DNA of 64,000 nt. Source: Debaryomyces hansenii CBS767. Taxonomy: Eukaryota; Ascomycota; Pichiomycetes; Serinales; Debaryomycetaceae. Positions 41,554 to 50,813 of the stretch are shown one piece after another. The notes beneath the pieces were generated by a model. That model was not told where the DNA came from and searched no databases. It was given only the letters and a program-made list of their open reading frames with translations. The position numbers and the translations under genes were made by a program. Each line of letters begins with the position of its first letter. Position 1 is the stretch's first letter. The stretch is taken from positions 930,001 through 994,000 of the forward strand of contig NC_006047.2 of NCBI RefSeq assembly GCF_000006445.2, in the 5' to 3' direction.

Positions 41554-42303
41554 CGAACTCCACCTTCAGCAGCGGCATGTGCTAAATTTTATGGAATGCA
41601 TCATATGCCTAATGAAGAAAGTGAGGAGTTATGCTTTCTGCCCGTTTAGGAATAATATGCAAATCAATTTACCTATTTAAGTAATTTTTAAATCATGCAC
41701 ATGTTAAGCCTTTATTCCTACTGAAATTGAGGAAGATGAATATGTGCCTAACTAACAAAAAGTCAGAAGGTCAACGAGAATTAGAAGAAAATACATGAGT
41801 ATCATTTTCAGAAAAAGATGTAGAGAATAGGAGCAATCAAGCGAAGTGTAAGTAAATGTAAGGTTAGTTAGCGAAGAAGATATGACGGAAAATAAAATTA
41901 GAAATAGGTTATTCTCACGACGTAAAATCTGGAGACCACAAAAAATAAATTGGAATGAAATATTTTTTAAAAATAGTGCGGCTTGAAAAAAGCGATCGAC
42001 AATACCCAAATGGGACATGAAAATAATCAAACTTTCAGATGTAAACCATTTACCTTCCGATTCTGTCGTTGCACCCATTTAATGCATCTAATTAACAACA
42101 AAGAACAATGATATGGATTACAAGGCATCTAGATTTCGTAATTCATGATTACAATTCTCTTTGAGGTTAATTAGCAATGGCTCGAATGAAATAAATACCC
42201 TTGAAATCCCACAATTATTTTCTGATTTCAGAATAGGATTGTGATTATAGCTTTTATATCTTTCTTCTTAGTACACACCACTACAATTGATACCCCCACC
42301 AAG

Positions 42304-43710
42304 ATGGAAAATAAAAAGTAAGTATAGCATAGTCATTGAATTACGCAGCGTATAATGATGTTGGCGCCAATCACAAATATAAAGATACTAACTATTGATA
42401 GTACCATAATAGAACATCCTCCTAATGGACAAAAAAGATGGAGAATAACGTCTAGAAAATCAAACTCACTGACCATAGGATCAAAGAATTCAAAAATCCC
42501 AAAATCGCAAAGGGTGATCCAGTGTTTACAGAATTCGTTACAAATCGCTGCCGCGGGGCAGCAATATCAAGGAAAAATGCCGCCATCAAAGAGGCCTAAA
42601 AATAAGCCTGGAATGCCGAAAGATTTTATATTTGTGGATTTATCCCCGGTCAAAAATGCTGAGGACTCATCGGACGAGGGCGACAATAGCAGTTTAGTCT
42701 CACCAACTATTACTCCTGATACTACTGCTTTGGATAAACAAGAATTGATTACTGTTTCACCGGTTACTACACCAGACACTACTATTGATAAACACGAATC
42801 GAATACTGTTTCACCTAGTATTGCACCAGATTCTACTGCTTTGGATAAACAAAAACTGACTGCTGATTCATATTTCGAGTTATCTGCCTCTAATGACTCC
42901 TTTCAATCTCTGCAATCCGATGAAGAATCAATTTTCTCATTGGGGGATTCGTCGGTCTTGTCCAAATCCTCCACTTTTGGAACCGAATCTTATATACAGG
43001 ACTATAACCAAATTAATTCCCAATCGAGTGCAAGCAATGATGCCATGCTTGGATTGGGTATTCTTAACATGGATATGTCATCTAATGCGGGTCATTGGAT
43101 AGCAGAGAGCGGTGATATGTATTACCAAGAAAGCTTCAATTATGAACCATCAGTTGCTTATAACTCGCATATTAATCCATTTCCTGTTATTGAACAATCG
43201 AAAATTGAGCCTCAATTCGAGGGCTTGAAAAGATCCAGCACAGTCCCCGAGTTGCCTACACAGGTTCAGCAACCCACTTCTCACAGAAGAGCAAAGTCAA
43301 CATGCGAACCTTCGAAAAAGAGATCCAGCTCTACTTTGCAGTTCAGAGTTTACAAAGCTCCTTCTAGTAAAGGAAAGAAAAGCCTGACTCCTGAATTGAA
43401 CCATAGACGCACAATTTCTGAACCATCATTTGCCGTTCCAAGAAATTCCAATGCCTTTGACTTCATGGATTTTGACAATCAAATGTTTGTGGATTTGAAT
43501 GGTGACGATTCTCCTGGCAACTGTAATTCAGTGATGTCAGAATCTAATATTTTTACTCCTAGCACAGAATACTCCGAAAGTGAGGATTATACCAGTGGTT
43601 TATTAAAGTCTTCGAATATGGACACTTTTTCACTTGGGGGTTGTGGCTCAAATGAATTCTTAGGAAGTAACCAATTTGATTTTGATTTTAATTCTTATGT
43701 TTCTTATTAA
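42304..43710 (+). CDS. Unidentified low-complexity, possibly regulatory protein; two exons (42304-42317, 42402-43710)
   Basis: Joining exon 1 (14 nt) to exon 2 gives a 440-residue protein beginning MENKNTIIEHPPNGQKRWRI. The intron joins in frame. Without splicing the nearest start is ATG 42355. I do not recognise a family. A basic segment (SRKSNSLTIGSKNSKIPKSQ, then SKRPKNKPGMPKDFIFVDLS) looks like the conserved part; then follow three 18-19-residue repeats of type SPxxxPDTTALDKQ (42700-42867), Ser/Asn-rich acidic text, and HRRAKS/HRRTIS sites that could be kinase targets. A nuclear regulator is plausible, given the basic block, acidic tails and large upstream region, but this is inference. 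An SFG1-like factor was considered without real support. Confidence 0.65.
42318..42401 (+). other. Spliceosomal intron (84 nt)
   Basis: 5' splice site GTAAGT at 42318, perfect branch-point box TACTAAC at 42386-42392, and 3' TAG ending at 42401, 10 nt after the branch A. Using this AG keeps the reading frame; the next AG (42411-42412) does not. The exon 1 frame hits TAA directly inside the intron. Confidence 0.75.
42700..42867 (+). repeat. Three degenerate 54-57-bp tandem repeats in the coding sequence
   Basis: Units 42700-42756, 42757-42810 and 42811-42867 each encode SP-x3-PD-[TS]T-(AL/I)-DK-(Q/H)-x5. Unit 2 lacks one codon. The first and third are most alike. Confidence 0.85.
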
Positions 43711-45108
43711 GAGTATCGAAATCACGATTTGGAGGTTAAGGATTTTGGGATTTTTTAACAGTATTTTAATTTCGTTTTACGACAACCATTACATTTCGTG
43801 CCAATTAGATTGGCTTGCATTATACCTTCTTGACTTTGAATTTGTCTGGAAGGAATTCGTACCATTATTTTGGTTTTCAATATTTCGTGCCATTAGATTG
43901 GCTTTCTATGTTTTCGTGCCAGAATTGGCTTCCATTTATTCGTGCCATTAAATTGGTTCTCATTAATTTTCGTGCTATTAAATTGGGTTCTTACATATTC
44001 GTGTCATTAATTTGACTTACTTTGATACTACATTCGTGCCGTCAAATCGGTTTTGCATTACATTCGTGCCAGTAATTTGGCTTGCATTTTTTTTCGTGCC
44101 GTTAAATCGGTTCTGCATTTATTTCGTGCCATTAATTTGGTTTCCTAACATTTATTATCATGAATTCTTTTTCATAGAATCCTTCATATTTTTCCTACAT
44201 TTTTGATTGAACCTAAACCTAAGTGGTTCTAAAGCGAGTTTTTTCATATTTCATGTGAATTATTTTGACTTCATATTCGTTCCATTGTTAGGCAATTCAA
44301 TGGTGCATTTGTTTAATATACCCCCTTATCCTTTTATTAGTTCGGTTAGCCACAATCATAAGATCAGTTTCATCTAATCTTTTTGATATGCGACAATTGT
44401 TATTTATTATTTGTACATTATCTTTATTTTATACCTAGTTACTTACTAAATTATTATTATATTTCATTAAGATTAAACTAAAAGTTTAGTTTCTGTGTAA
44501 CTATATACATCCCCTCTCAGTATAAAACTAACTTGAATATTGATTAGCGTAATGCATTGAACTACATTAGAACATGTTTCCCAATTAGGTTCCGTTTGTT
44601 TGGGCAACTATAAACTTGGAAGATACAACAGACTTCCATGCTTTAGCGACCAATGTGAATTAACTTTTAAAAAGAAACACAATATTCAAGAAATTGCCTC
44701 AACTGGTACGGCATTAAGGTGGATTTAACATAGTATTTAATCAATTTTATTACACTAAAGGGTAATGCCGAAATTTTTACAAACCCTTAAAAGGGTATCT
44801 CTTTGTGATCAATGATAAAAATTGGTAAATCTTTTCATAAATATCTGAGCGAGACAATTCATACTTTACAGATATAAGCACATATTTGTTATCGTGGCAC
44901 ATTTTTGAATGACAGGGCTTCGCGATCTAGTATTAACCATTGGTTTTAATTTCTCGAGTTCATTATACTGACGATATCTTGTGACTTGAAACGGATTTCG
45001 TTAATACTGCTTAAATTAAACGCGTGGAAAAATAGTAACTTGATTTAGTAAATCTATAGTTTCCAGTAAGATAATATTGCACAATTCATGATTAGGATAA
45101 TATACATG
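43711..45108. other. Convergent 3' intergenic region with hairpin array
   Basis: 1.4 kb between two convergent genes. The first 430 bp holds the eleven-unit TTCGT-hairpin array; the remainder is AT-rich with one Mcm1-like CCCAATTAGG at 44580-44589. Overlapping + strand frames through the array (43676-44206) change frame between units and are not treated as genes. Confidence 0.6.
43795..44141 (+). repeat. Array of eleven TTCGT + 4-bp-stem hairpin units, about 30-nt period
   Basis: Hairpins start at 43800, 43861, 43889, 43918, 43944, 43974, 44003, 44038, 44068, 44098 and 44128. Each is preceded by (T)TCGT and has the form GCCA-N4-7-TGGC (usually N6). Stems vary in a paired way: ACCA/TGGT (unit 2), GTCA/TGAC (unit 7), GCCG/CGGT (units 8, 10), and G-U pairs in units 5, 8, 10 and 11. 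Only unit 6 (GCTA/TGGG) loses its terminal pair. The array starts 85 bp after the stop codon of the + strand gene, so it probably lies in that 3' UTR. Confidence 0.85.
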
Positions 45109-46302
45109 TTATAATAAATCATGGAATGGTTTAAGCGCAGATTTGTTCGATATTGAAGAATTTGAATCTTGAGATAGCGTATTTATAACTTCTAATATCA
45201 ACTGCTTATTTAAATCATTCTGTTCCTTTTGAAATTTATTATTTGATTCAATTATTTTATTGCACCTCTCATTTTGCTCCTTTATAAATTTTATATTGTC
45301 TTCTATAATTCTAGTATTTTCCTTTTGTTGCTGAATTTGAAACTCAGTATATTCATTAAGTAGCTTTTCTAATGACTCATATAGATTTTGCTGGGAGTAG
45401 GAAGAGCTACTATCGCTCATGATCTTTCGAATATTATTATAAGTATTATTAACATTCAGAACTAAACTGTTGGATTTTGAAGATAAACGTGTAGATGAGG
45501 TAGCAAATTGTGCGTTATTTGATGTAGAATTGGTAGTGGGTATATTCGCAGAAACATCGGAAGTTTCAATTGGTGATGTAATTGATTTATTCAAATCAAA
45601 TGATTGTAGGATACTAGCATTAGGTAATTCAATAGCAACAGGCGTATTTGTCCCTTTTCCAGTTTTCAACTTTTCACTGAGGTCGTTTAATTCTAGTAAT
45701 GCTAGTTCTAAATCATTCAAGGAACTTTCTTTGTTAATCGTACTTAATATGAAGTATGAAGAGTCCAAATTTTTATTTTCTTTATTACTTTTATTATTCT
45801 GTCGCCTCAGCTTAGCCTTTTTGATAGCTGTAGCTAACTGCCGTTGCAAAGTCCTTACTGTGGGCACAATCACTTCTGGATATCCGTCAGAATTTTTGCG
45901 TTTAATCTCCGCAAACTTTGTTTGAATTATTTCCCATTTCTTTGTTTGACTAAGTGATCTATCACCAACATATTTGAATGGCTTGATATTAATAGTTAAG
46001 TATAAGATTAGCCTCACATCTTGACTTGTTAATTTGGTGCGATGGTTATTTTTGAATATTATAGAATTTGAATCACCGTTGGATTCATAATCATTCACTG
46101 TGGTTTGATTAGAACTTGATTCATCCATGCTTGTATTCGATATTGAGATATCGCTATTACTTTTGTGGGCATTGCTTAGACCATTAACATTATTACCATT
46201 AAAGCTATTGCTATTATTTTGCATATTAGACTTTAATGGATCAATCAACTGCCGAACTTGACTATACCCATGATTAACAGTTTCCTCTCTATCCATAGAC
46301 AT
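45109..46302 (-). CDS. Unidentified protein: putative DNA-binding helical domain plus C-terminal coiled coil
   Basis: This 397-residue protein is not recognised. Residues 1-85 are Asn/Ser rich. Residues 88-170 form a compact charged domain (KLTSQDVRLILYLTINIKPF, QTKKWEIIQTKFAEIKRK, TVRTLQRQLATAIKKAKLRR), whose W and three-helix spacing recall Myb/SANT or trihelix-type DNA-binding domains. A Ser/Thr-rich linker follows, and residues 300-385 are a long coiled coil (LYESLEKLLNEYTEFQIQQQ, IEDNIKFIKEQNERCNKIIE). This is the layout of a dimeric DNA-binding protein, as inference. Start ATG 46300-46302; 209 bp separate it from the NAM7 stop. Confidence 0.6.
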   Translation of the reverse strand: MSMDREETVNHGYSQVRQLIDPLKSNMQNNSNSFNGNNVNGLSNAHKSNSDISISNTSMDESSSNQTTVNDYESNGDSNSIIFKNNHRTKLTSQDVRLILYLTINIKPFKYVGDRSLSQTKKWEIIQTKFAEIKRKNSDGYPEVIVPTVRTLQRQLATAIKKAKLRRQNNKSNKENKNLDSSYFILSTINKESSLNDLELALLELNDLSEKLKTGKGTNTPVAIELPNASILQSFDLNKSITSPIETSDVSANIPTTNSTSNNAQFATSSTRLSSKSNSLVLNVNNTYNNIRKIMSDSSSSYSQQNLYESLEKLLNEYTEFQIQQQKENTRIIEDNIKFIKEQNERCNKIIESNNKFQKEQNDLNKQLILEVINTLSQDSNSSISNKSALKPFHDLL

Positions 46303-46511
46303 AGCTAGTTGTAGTATTTTTTAAGAAGGATGCTACTTTTTCAATCTATCTTTAGCGGTATACTTTATTTCTCACTCTATTTACATTTTACCAGGGGAAT
46401 GACATTTTTGTGAGAAATCTATGTCAAAAAAACTCAATATTATGACAAACGAAATTTGTATAGGAATGCTATATAGACTATTTACGCTATTTTTCTTTAT
46501 GATACAATAGG

Positions 46512-49469
46512 TTAATTCAAGTTAAACCCTGCAGCAAATGAACTAGTTATGTTTTTAATTTCGTCGTTCAGATTTCCCAGATTATCGTAATAATTACCAA
46601 TAGTAGATAGTTTATTTAACTTACTAACGAAATTGGCATTGATTGGATTAGAGCCCTCGATAAAAGTATTATATTCATCGTTTGTCTTACCTAAACTTGG
46701 CCATTGTTGTTTCCCTAACATAGAATTATTTTGATCCGGTGCGTAAGACATAATACTTGCCGTATCGAATTCGTTGTTAAATTGTTGATGTGGTACAAAT
46801 TTTTTGGAATGTGATGTATTAACATTTGCTTTGAGATTGTTCAACTGAACCATAGATAACTGCAAGTTGTCTAAGGAACCATCAACGAGGCAACCTTTTT
46901 CTCTGAAATGAATCAATAAATGATTCCACAATGTGTTACGACACAAAGCTCTTGGATTACCCAAAATGACTAACCCATACTTGGCTCTAGTTAAAGCAAC
47001 ATTCAATCTTCTTGGGTCGCTCAAAAATCCAATGACTTGCAGATCATTAGCTCTAACACAACTCAAGATAATAAAATCCTTCTCTCTACCCTGAAAGGCA
47101 TCGACACTTGTAATTTCGACTTCTAAATACTTTTCCTTTAATTCGGTTAATGTACTATTCATTGACATATATTGAACAATGTATGCTCTCTGACCTTCAT
47201 AGGGTGTAATAACCCCAATTTGACTAGGTTCTATGCCGTCCTTGAATAACTTGGTAATTATCTTTTCAACATTCATTGCTTCTACCCGATTTAAGAACGA
47301 GTTACCACTACCTGATATTTCTTCTCTACCATAGTTGGCCCAAAACATCATAGGGTTATCGAGGACAGGCCACGGGAAAATGGAGTTTTCAATTAATCTT
47401 TGTTTTGCCGTGACACCATTTTGTAATGAACCTTCATAAAACATATTTGATGGAAATTCAGATAAGCAAGGATTCATTCTATACTGAACTTCTAATCTGA
47501 TAGGCACATGGCCCAACACGACTAATCTCTCAAATAATGACTGCTTTAATCCAGCATCACCCGCCTTCTTATCTAATATTACTGGTCCTAATTGTTGATG
47601 ATCACCGACTAAAATTACTTGCTTAGCACCTTTAACTATTGGAATTAAAACCTCGGGTTCTGAAGCTTGCGTACTTTCATCAATCAAGACAGTTCTAAAT
47701 TTTAAATTCGACAATCGCTTATCACCAGCACCAACACATGTACAACAAACCACGTCACACTTATTTAAAATTTTCATTTCCGACGATCTAGTTAACTTAA
47801 TAAGTTGTCTTGAATCGGACTCTGATAATTCTCCTAATTCGTTTCTCAAACGTATCAACTTCTTCAATTCACCTTTAGCAGATTTGTTCACAATATTGTG
47901 TAGAGCCAAATCATTGACTGAACTTTCAACATCTTCTCTGGATTTAGCAGTTAATCTGATAACTTTTAAGCCTAATAGATTAAGCTTATCAGCTAAGTGG
48001 TCAACTGCCACATTTGATGGGGCACAAACCAATATTTTTTCCTTGCTTAACTTTGATAAGTGGTAGACAATGGTTGCGGAAGTTACAGTCTTACCTGTAC
48101 CTGGAGGACCTTGAATTAATGACAATGGCCTTTGTAAAACTGACCTCACTGCATTTGTTTGAGACATATTCAATTCTGTTAAATTTGGATGTGAAAATTT
48201 ATTAGGCAACTTTATGTCAAACTCAATAGGCGCTACTTCATGTCCCAAAATTTTATGATAAATATAACTCGATACTGACTCTTTCTCAGTAGCAAAATCT
48301 TTCATAGCTTGTTGCATTCTTTCGTATGACGTACCCTTCCAAACAAATTCTGCCGTGAAATCTGTCGCTAAATGTGTTGGTGGCTGCAACTTCGATGGAT
48401 TTAATTCTAAGGTAAATTCCTCTTGATATGCGTTTGGTAACCTAACAATATACCCATTACCTTGCCAAGGCTCTTGATTAAGTCCACTGTAACGAAGAAT
48501 AATTTCATCTCCTACTGCAACTTTCAATTCATTACTTTCAAAAGTAGATAAAGTAAATGATGCCAAATGTTTATTATTTAAACCAAGTGCCCATTTAACT
48601 GAAATGTGTTCTAACGCTTGAGATTCTTTCAAATTCTTGTCAAAATCACCCTCCAATTTAATTAATGGTGCAAAAGACCTTTGATATTGAAAAGCATCAT
48701 TATATCTCATCAAAATAGGTAAAATCTCTTCTTCATCTTCTAAATCATTGTTAATATCGTTGATAGTCGCATTTCTATTCAATCTCCACTGTGCTTCTAA
48801 CTTTGATATTTGCTGATGTGTAATCAAGTTCGTATTTATAAGTTCATCTTCAGATGGATTAGCAGCAATCCATGGTAAAAATTGCCTGTCTTCAATTAAG
48901 GATTGCCAATGACTAGTATCCCAATTTATATCTTTCAGTTGAGCACAAGGCAAACGACATAGTATAACCACAACCGATTCTTGCTTAGCACTAACAAACC
49001 CCAATATGAAAACATTCTTATTTCCACAATTATAACATTCCAATGTGGTATCTCCTAAATCTGAATCTTCATGTAAGGAAACAACGTTATGTCTCGATAA
49101 GACTAAATGAGTAACAATATGTGACCCATTTGAATTTGACTTGGAATTGCAAAACCACTTGCTACATGTGTTACATTTGACAACACAGTTTGTGGTGTGA
49201 ACACCACAGTATGCACAAGCATGTTCTGGCAATATCTCGTTTGGTTGTTCAGCAAAATCCAAATCTGAGTCAGAATCTAAGTCAACATTTGTATCGCTAT
49301 TTACAGCATCATCGACATACAACTTATAATCATCGTTAGACTGCTTGTCATTTCCATTCGCAACGTCGGCATTCGTCGTAATTTTACCAGTGATATTGTT
49401 CAATGGAGATTCTTCGTCATTCTCGTCAGCCGAATTACTATCGTATTTTTGAAACAATAAATTACTCAT
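46512..49469 (-). CDS. NAM7: RNA helicase Upf1/Nam7 (nonsense-mediated decay)
   Basis: This 985-residue SF1 helicase is the core NMD factor. After an acidic N-terminus comes the Cys/His-rich zinc domain starting at C85-x2-C88 (HACAYCGVHTTNCVVKCNTC ... LECYNCGNK), which binds Upf2 and the ribosome. Helicase motifs: Walker A GPPGTGKT at 454-461, DE at 597-598 in LIDESTQASEPEV, VGDHQQLGPVI, LEVQYRMNPCLSEFPSNMFY, SVDAFQGREKDFIILSCVR and the late ALTRAKYGLVI. The tail after about residue 860 is Asn/Ser rich. Length is near S. cerevisiae Nam7 (971). It is divergent from BUD2, with SEC14 and CTF18 beyond; in S. cerevisiae NAM7, SEC14 and CTF18 are adjacent. Confidence 0.97.
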   Translation of the reverse strand: MSNLLFQKYDSNSADENDEESPLNNITGKITTNADVANGNDKQSNDDYKLYVDDAVNSDTNVDLDSDSDLDFAEQPNEILPEHACAYCGVHTTNCVVKCNTCSKWFCNSKSNSNGSHIVTHLVLSRHNVVSLHEDSDLGDTTLECYNCGNKNVFILGFVSAKQESVVVILCRLPCAQLKDINWDTSHWQSLIEDRQFLPWIAANPSEDELINTNLITHQQISKLEAQWRLNRNATINDINNDLEDEEEILPILMRYNDAFQYQRSFAPLIKLEGDFDKNLKESQALEHISVKWALGLNNKHLASFTLSTFESNELKVAVGDEIILRYSGLNQEPWQGNGYIVRLPNAYQEEFTLELNPSKLQPPTHLATDFTAEFVWKGTSYERMQQAMKDFATEKESVSSYIYHKILGHEVAPIEFDIKLPNKFSHPNLTELNMSQTNAVRSVLQRPLSLIQGPPGTGKTVTSATIVYHLSKLSKEKILVCAPSNVAVDHLADKLNLLGLKVIRLTAKSREDVESSVNDLALHNIVNKSAKGELKKLIRLRNELGELSESDSRQLIKLTRSSEMKILNKCDVVCCTCVGAGDKRLSNLKFRTVLIDESTQASEPEVLIPIVKGAKQVILVGDHQQLGPVILDKKAGDAGLKQSLFERLVVLGHVPIRLEVQYRMNPCLSEFPSNMFYEGSLQNGVTAKQRLIENSIFPWPVLDNPMMFWANYGREEISGSGNSFLNRVEAMNVEKIITKLFKDGIEPSQIGVITPYEGQRAYIVQYMSMNSTLTELKEKYLEVEITSVDAFQGREKDFIILSCVRANDLQVIGFLSDPRRLNVALTRAKYGLVILGNPRALCRNTLWNHLLIHFREKGCLVDGSLDNLQLSMVQLNNLKANVNTSHSKKFVPHQQFNNEFDTASIMSYAPDQNNSMLGKQQWPSLGKTNDEYNTFIEGSNPINANFVSKLNKLSTIGNYYDNLGNLNDEIKNITSSFAAGFNLN

Positions 49470-50813
49470 TTATATCTCTTTAGTTGAATGCTATGGAAAA
49501 TAGTAATTAATTACCTACTTATTAGTATATGCAATCCATAAATTCCCAACGTAATGATCGGATAATGTAACAGACTGTAGTACGCAAATCTAAATACTTC
49601 CAAAATTTTGAAAAATTAAAATGTCTTCACGGACTGCATATAAACGAAACTCTTTCTAATGATTACTTGGGTTATGGCAAAAGGTTTACTTAATTAAAAT
49701 TCAAGACTGTGAAATACTCCAAGCCGGCAGTTAAAAAGTCTGTATCTTCCTTATAATTATTATGATTGATATTTTACCCAGCTTATAATGTGTAAATTGA
49801 TCTGTAAGAAGCAAAATATTGTATCAGTCCATAACTGAATCATCGCTCTTGCTGATGGTTATTGAACCATTATTTTGATTGATGGAATGATACTACTAAT
49901 ATGAGGCCCAGGTATTCTACATAGAACTATGGACCATTTTGATAATATATGGAACTTTGTTTACATTTATAAATTATACACAATGTCCGAGACTTGGTAT
50001 AGGCCGTAAGACCAGTAGCCTGAAGAGTACTACATGTATAATGCGAGGGTACATAAATGTTTTTGATTATGCGGGTGCTCGTCTAATACTGTGCCTACAA
50101 TTACTGAGCGAATTGGGCACGAGTGACATACTCCTATTTAAATAATTTGTGCGAACACATAGACGAGAGTTATACATACATTCTATTCTATTGTTGTATT
50201 TATTCTCACAGATATAAACGTATATAGTGTGTTTTATTATAGAATGTCGATTCTAATATTTCCCAATATGGGTGTATAAATTTCATAGTTTCCCGTAGGA
50301 TGATCCAATTGAGGTATACGTATTATATTATTAGGTGTAAACACCTGCTTTTAGCAATCGCCATCAGCACTTCCTTACTGGAGAAGAGTAGTGGCTAATC
50401 TGACTACTAATTATTCTGTAGCGCACTTCGAGATTATGATCTGCATTGATAAGTGCTTTGGAGAACGGTGACCATATATAGAATACATGAATTATCTGTC
50501 ATAAACTACGTAACAGCTAACCTTAACGGTTGTTCTCATTCTATTAATTGTCCATTGATGAAATTGCATACGGCATAAACGAAGAAGCAATTTCCACCTG
50601 ACACATTGTTCGTAGTAGCGCACAAAAAAATCCTAGAATAATATATTTTTGTTCATGAGTTGTTTCAGTTTCACTTCAGACGAGTAAAAACTTCTTAAGA
50701 TCAAAGGTAATAGAAAGACAAACAAGATTCTAACTGTAGTGGAATAAATCACGTATCCTCGCTTGCGATCATTTCAATACCTCAATTCATGCACTACTAG
50801 CGCAATTACAAAT
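49470..50813. other. Divergent intergenic region NAM7/BUD2
   Basis: 1.34 kb. Contains a near-palindromic Mcm1-like TTTCCCAATATGGG at 50257-50270. A 68-codon frame at 49939-50145 looks random. No RNA gene recognised. Confidence 0.5.

Larger units (their letters stand above)
40364..42303. other. Long upstream region with CTAATTAG cluster
   Basis: 1.94 kb between the small membrane-protein gene and the spliced gene at 42304. It holds five CTAATTAG cores (40852, 40875, 41032, 41483, 41545) and related motifs near 41532, 41744, 42086 and 42165. One minus-strand 108-codon frame (41752-42078) has no recognised features. The size and site density suggest a large regulatory region for the downstream gene. 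Confidence 0.6.

Noticed and set aside
43795..44141. CRISPR-like periodic array
   Set aside because: This is eukaryotic DNA, there are no unique spacers, the whole unit is similar, and no cas genes are nearby.
43676..44206. Overlapping + strand ORFs through the hairpin array, giving peptides with repeated FVPL-type decapeptides
   Set aside because: The 26-35-nt unit spacing throws the repeats into different frames; only the last four units stay in frame. The stem covariation is better explained by RNA structure, and the frames have no good start.
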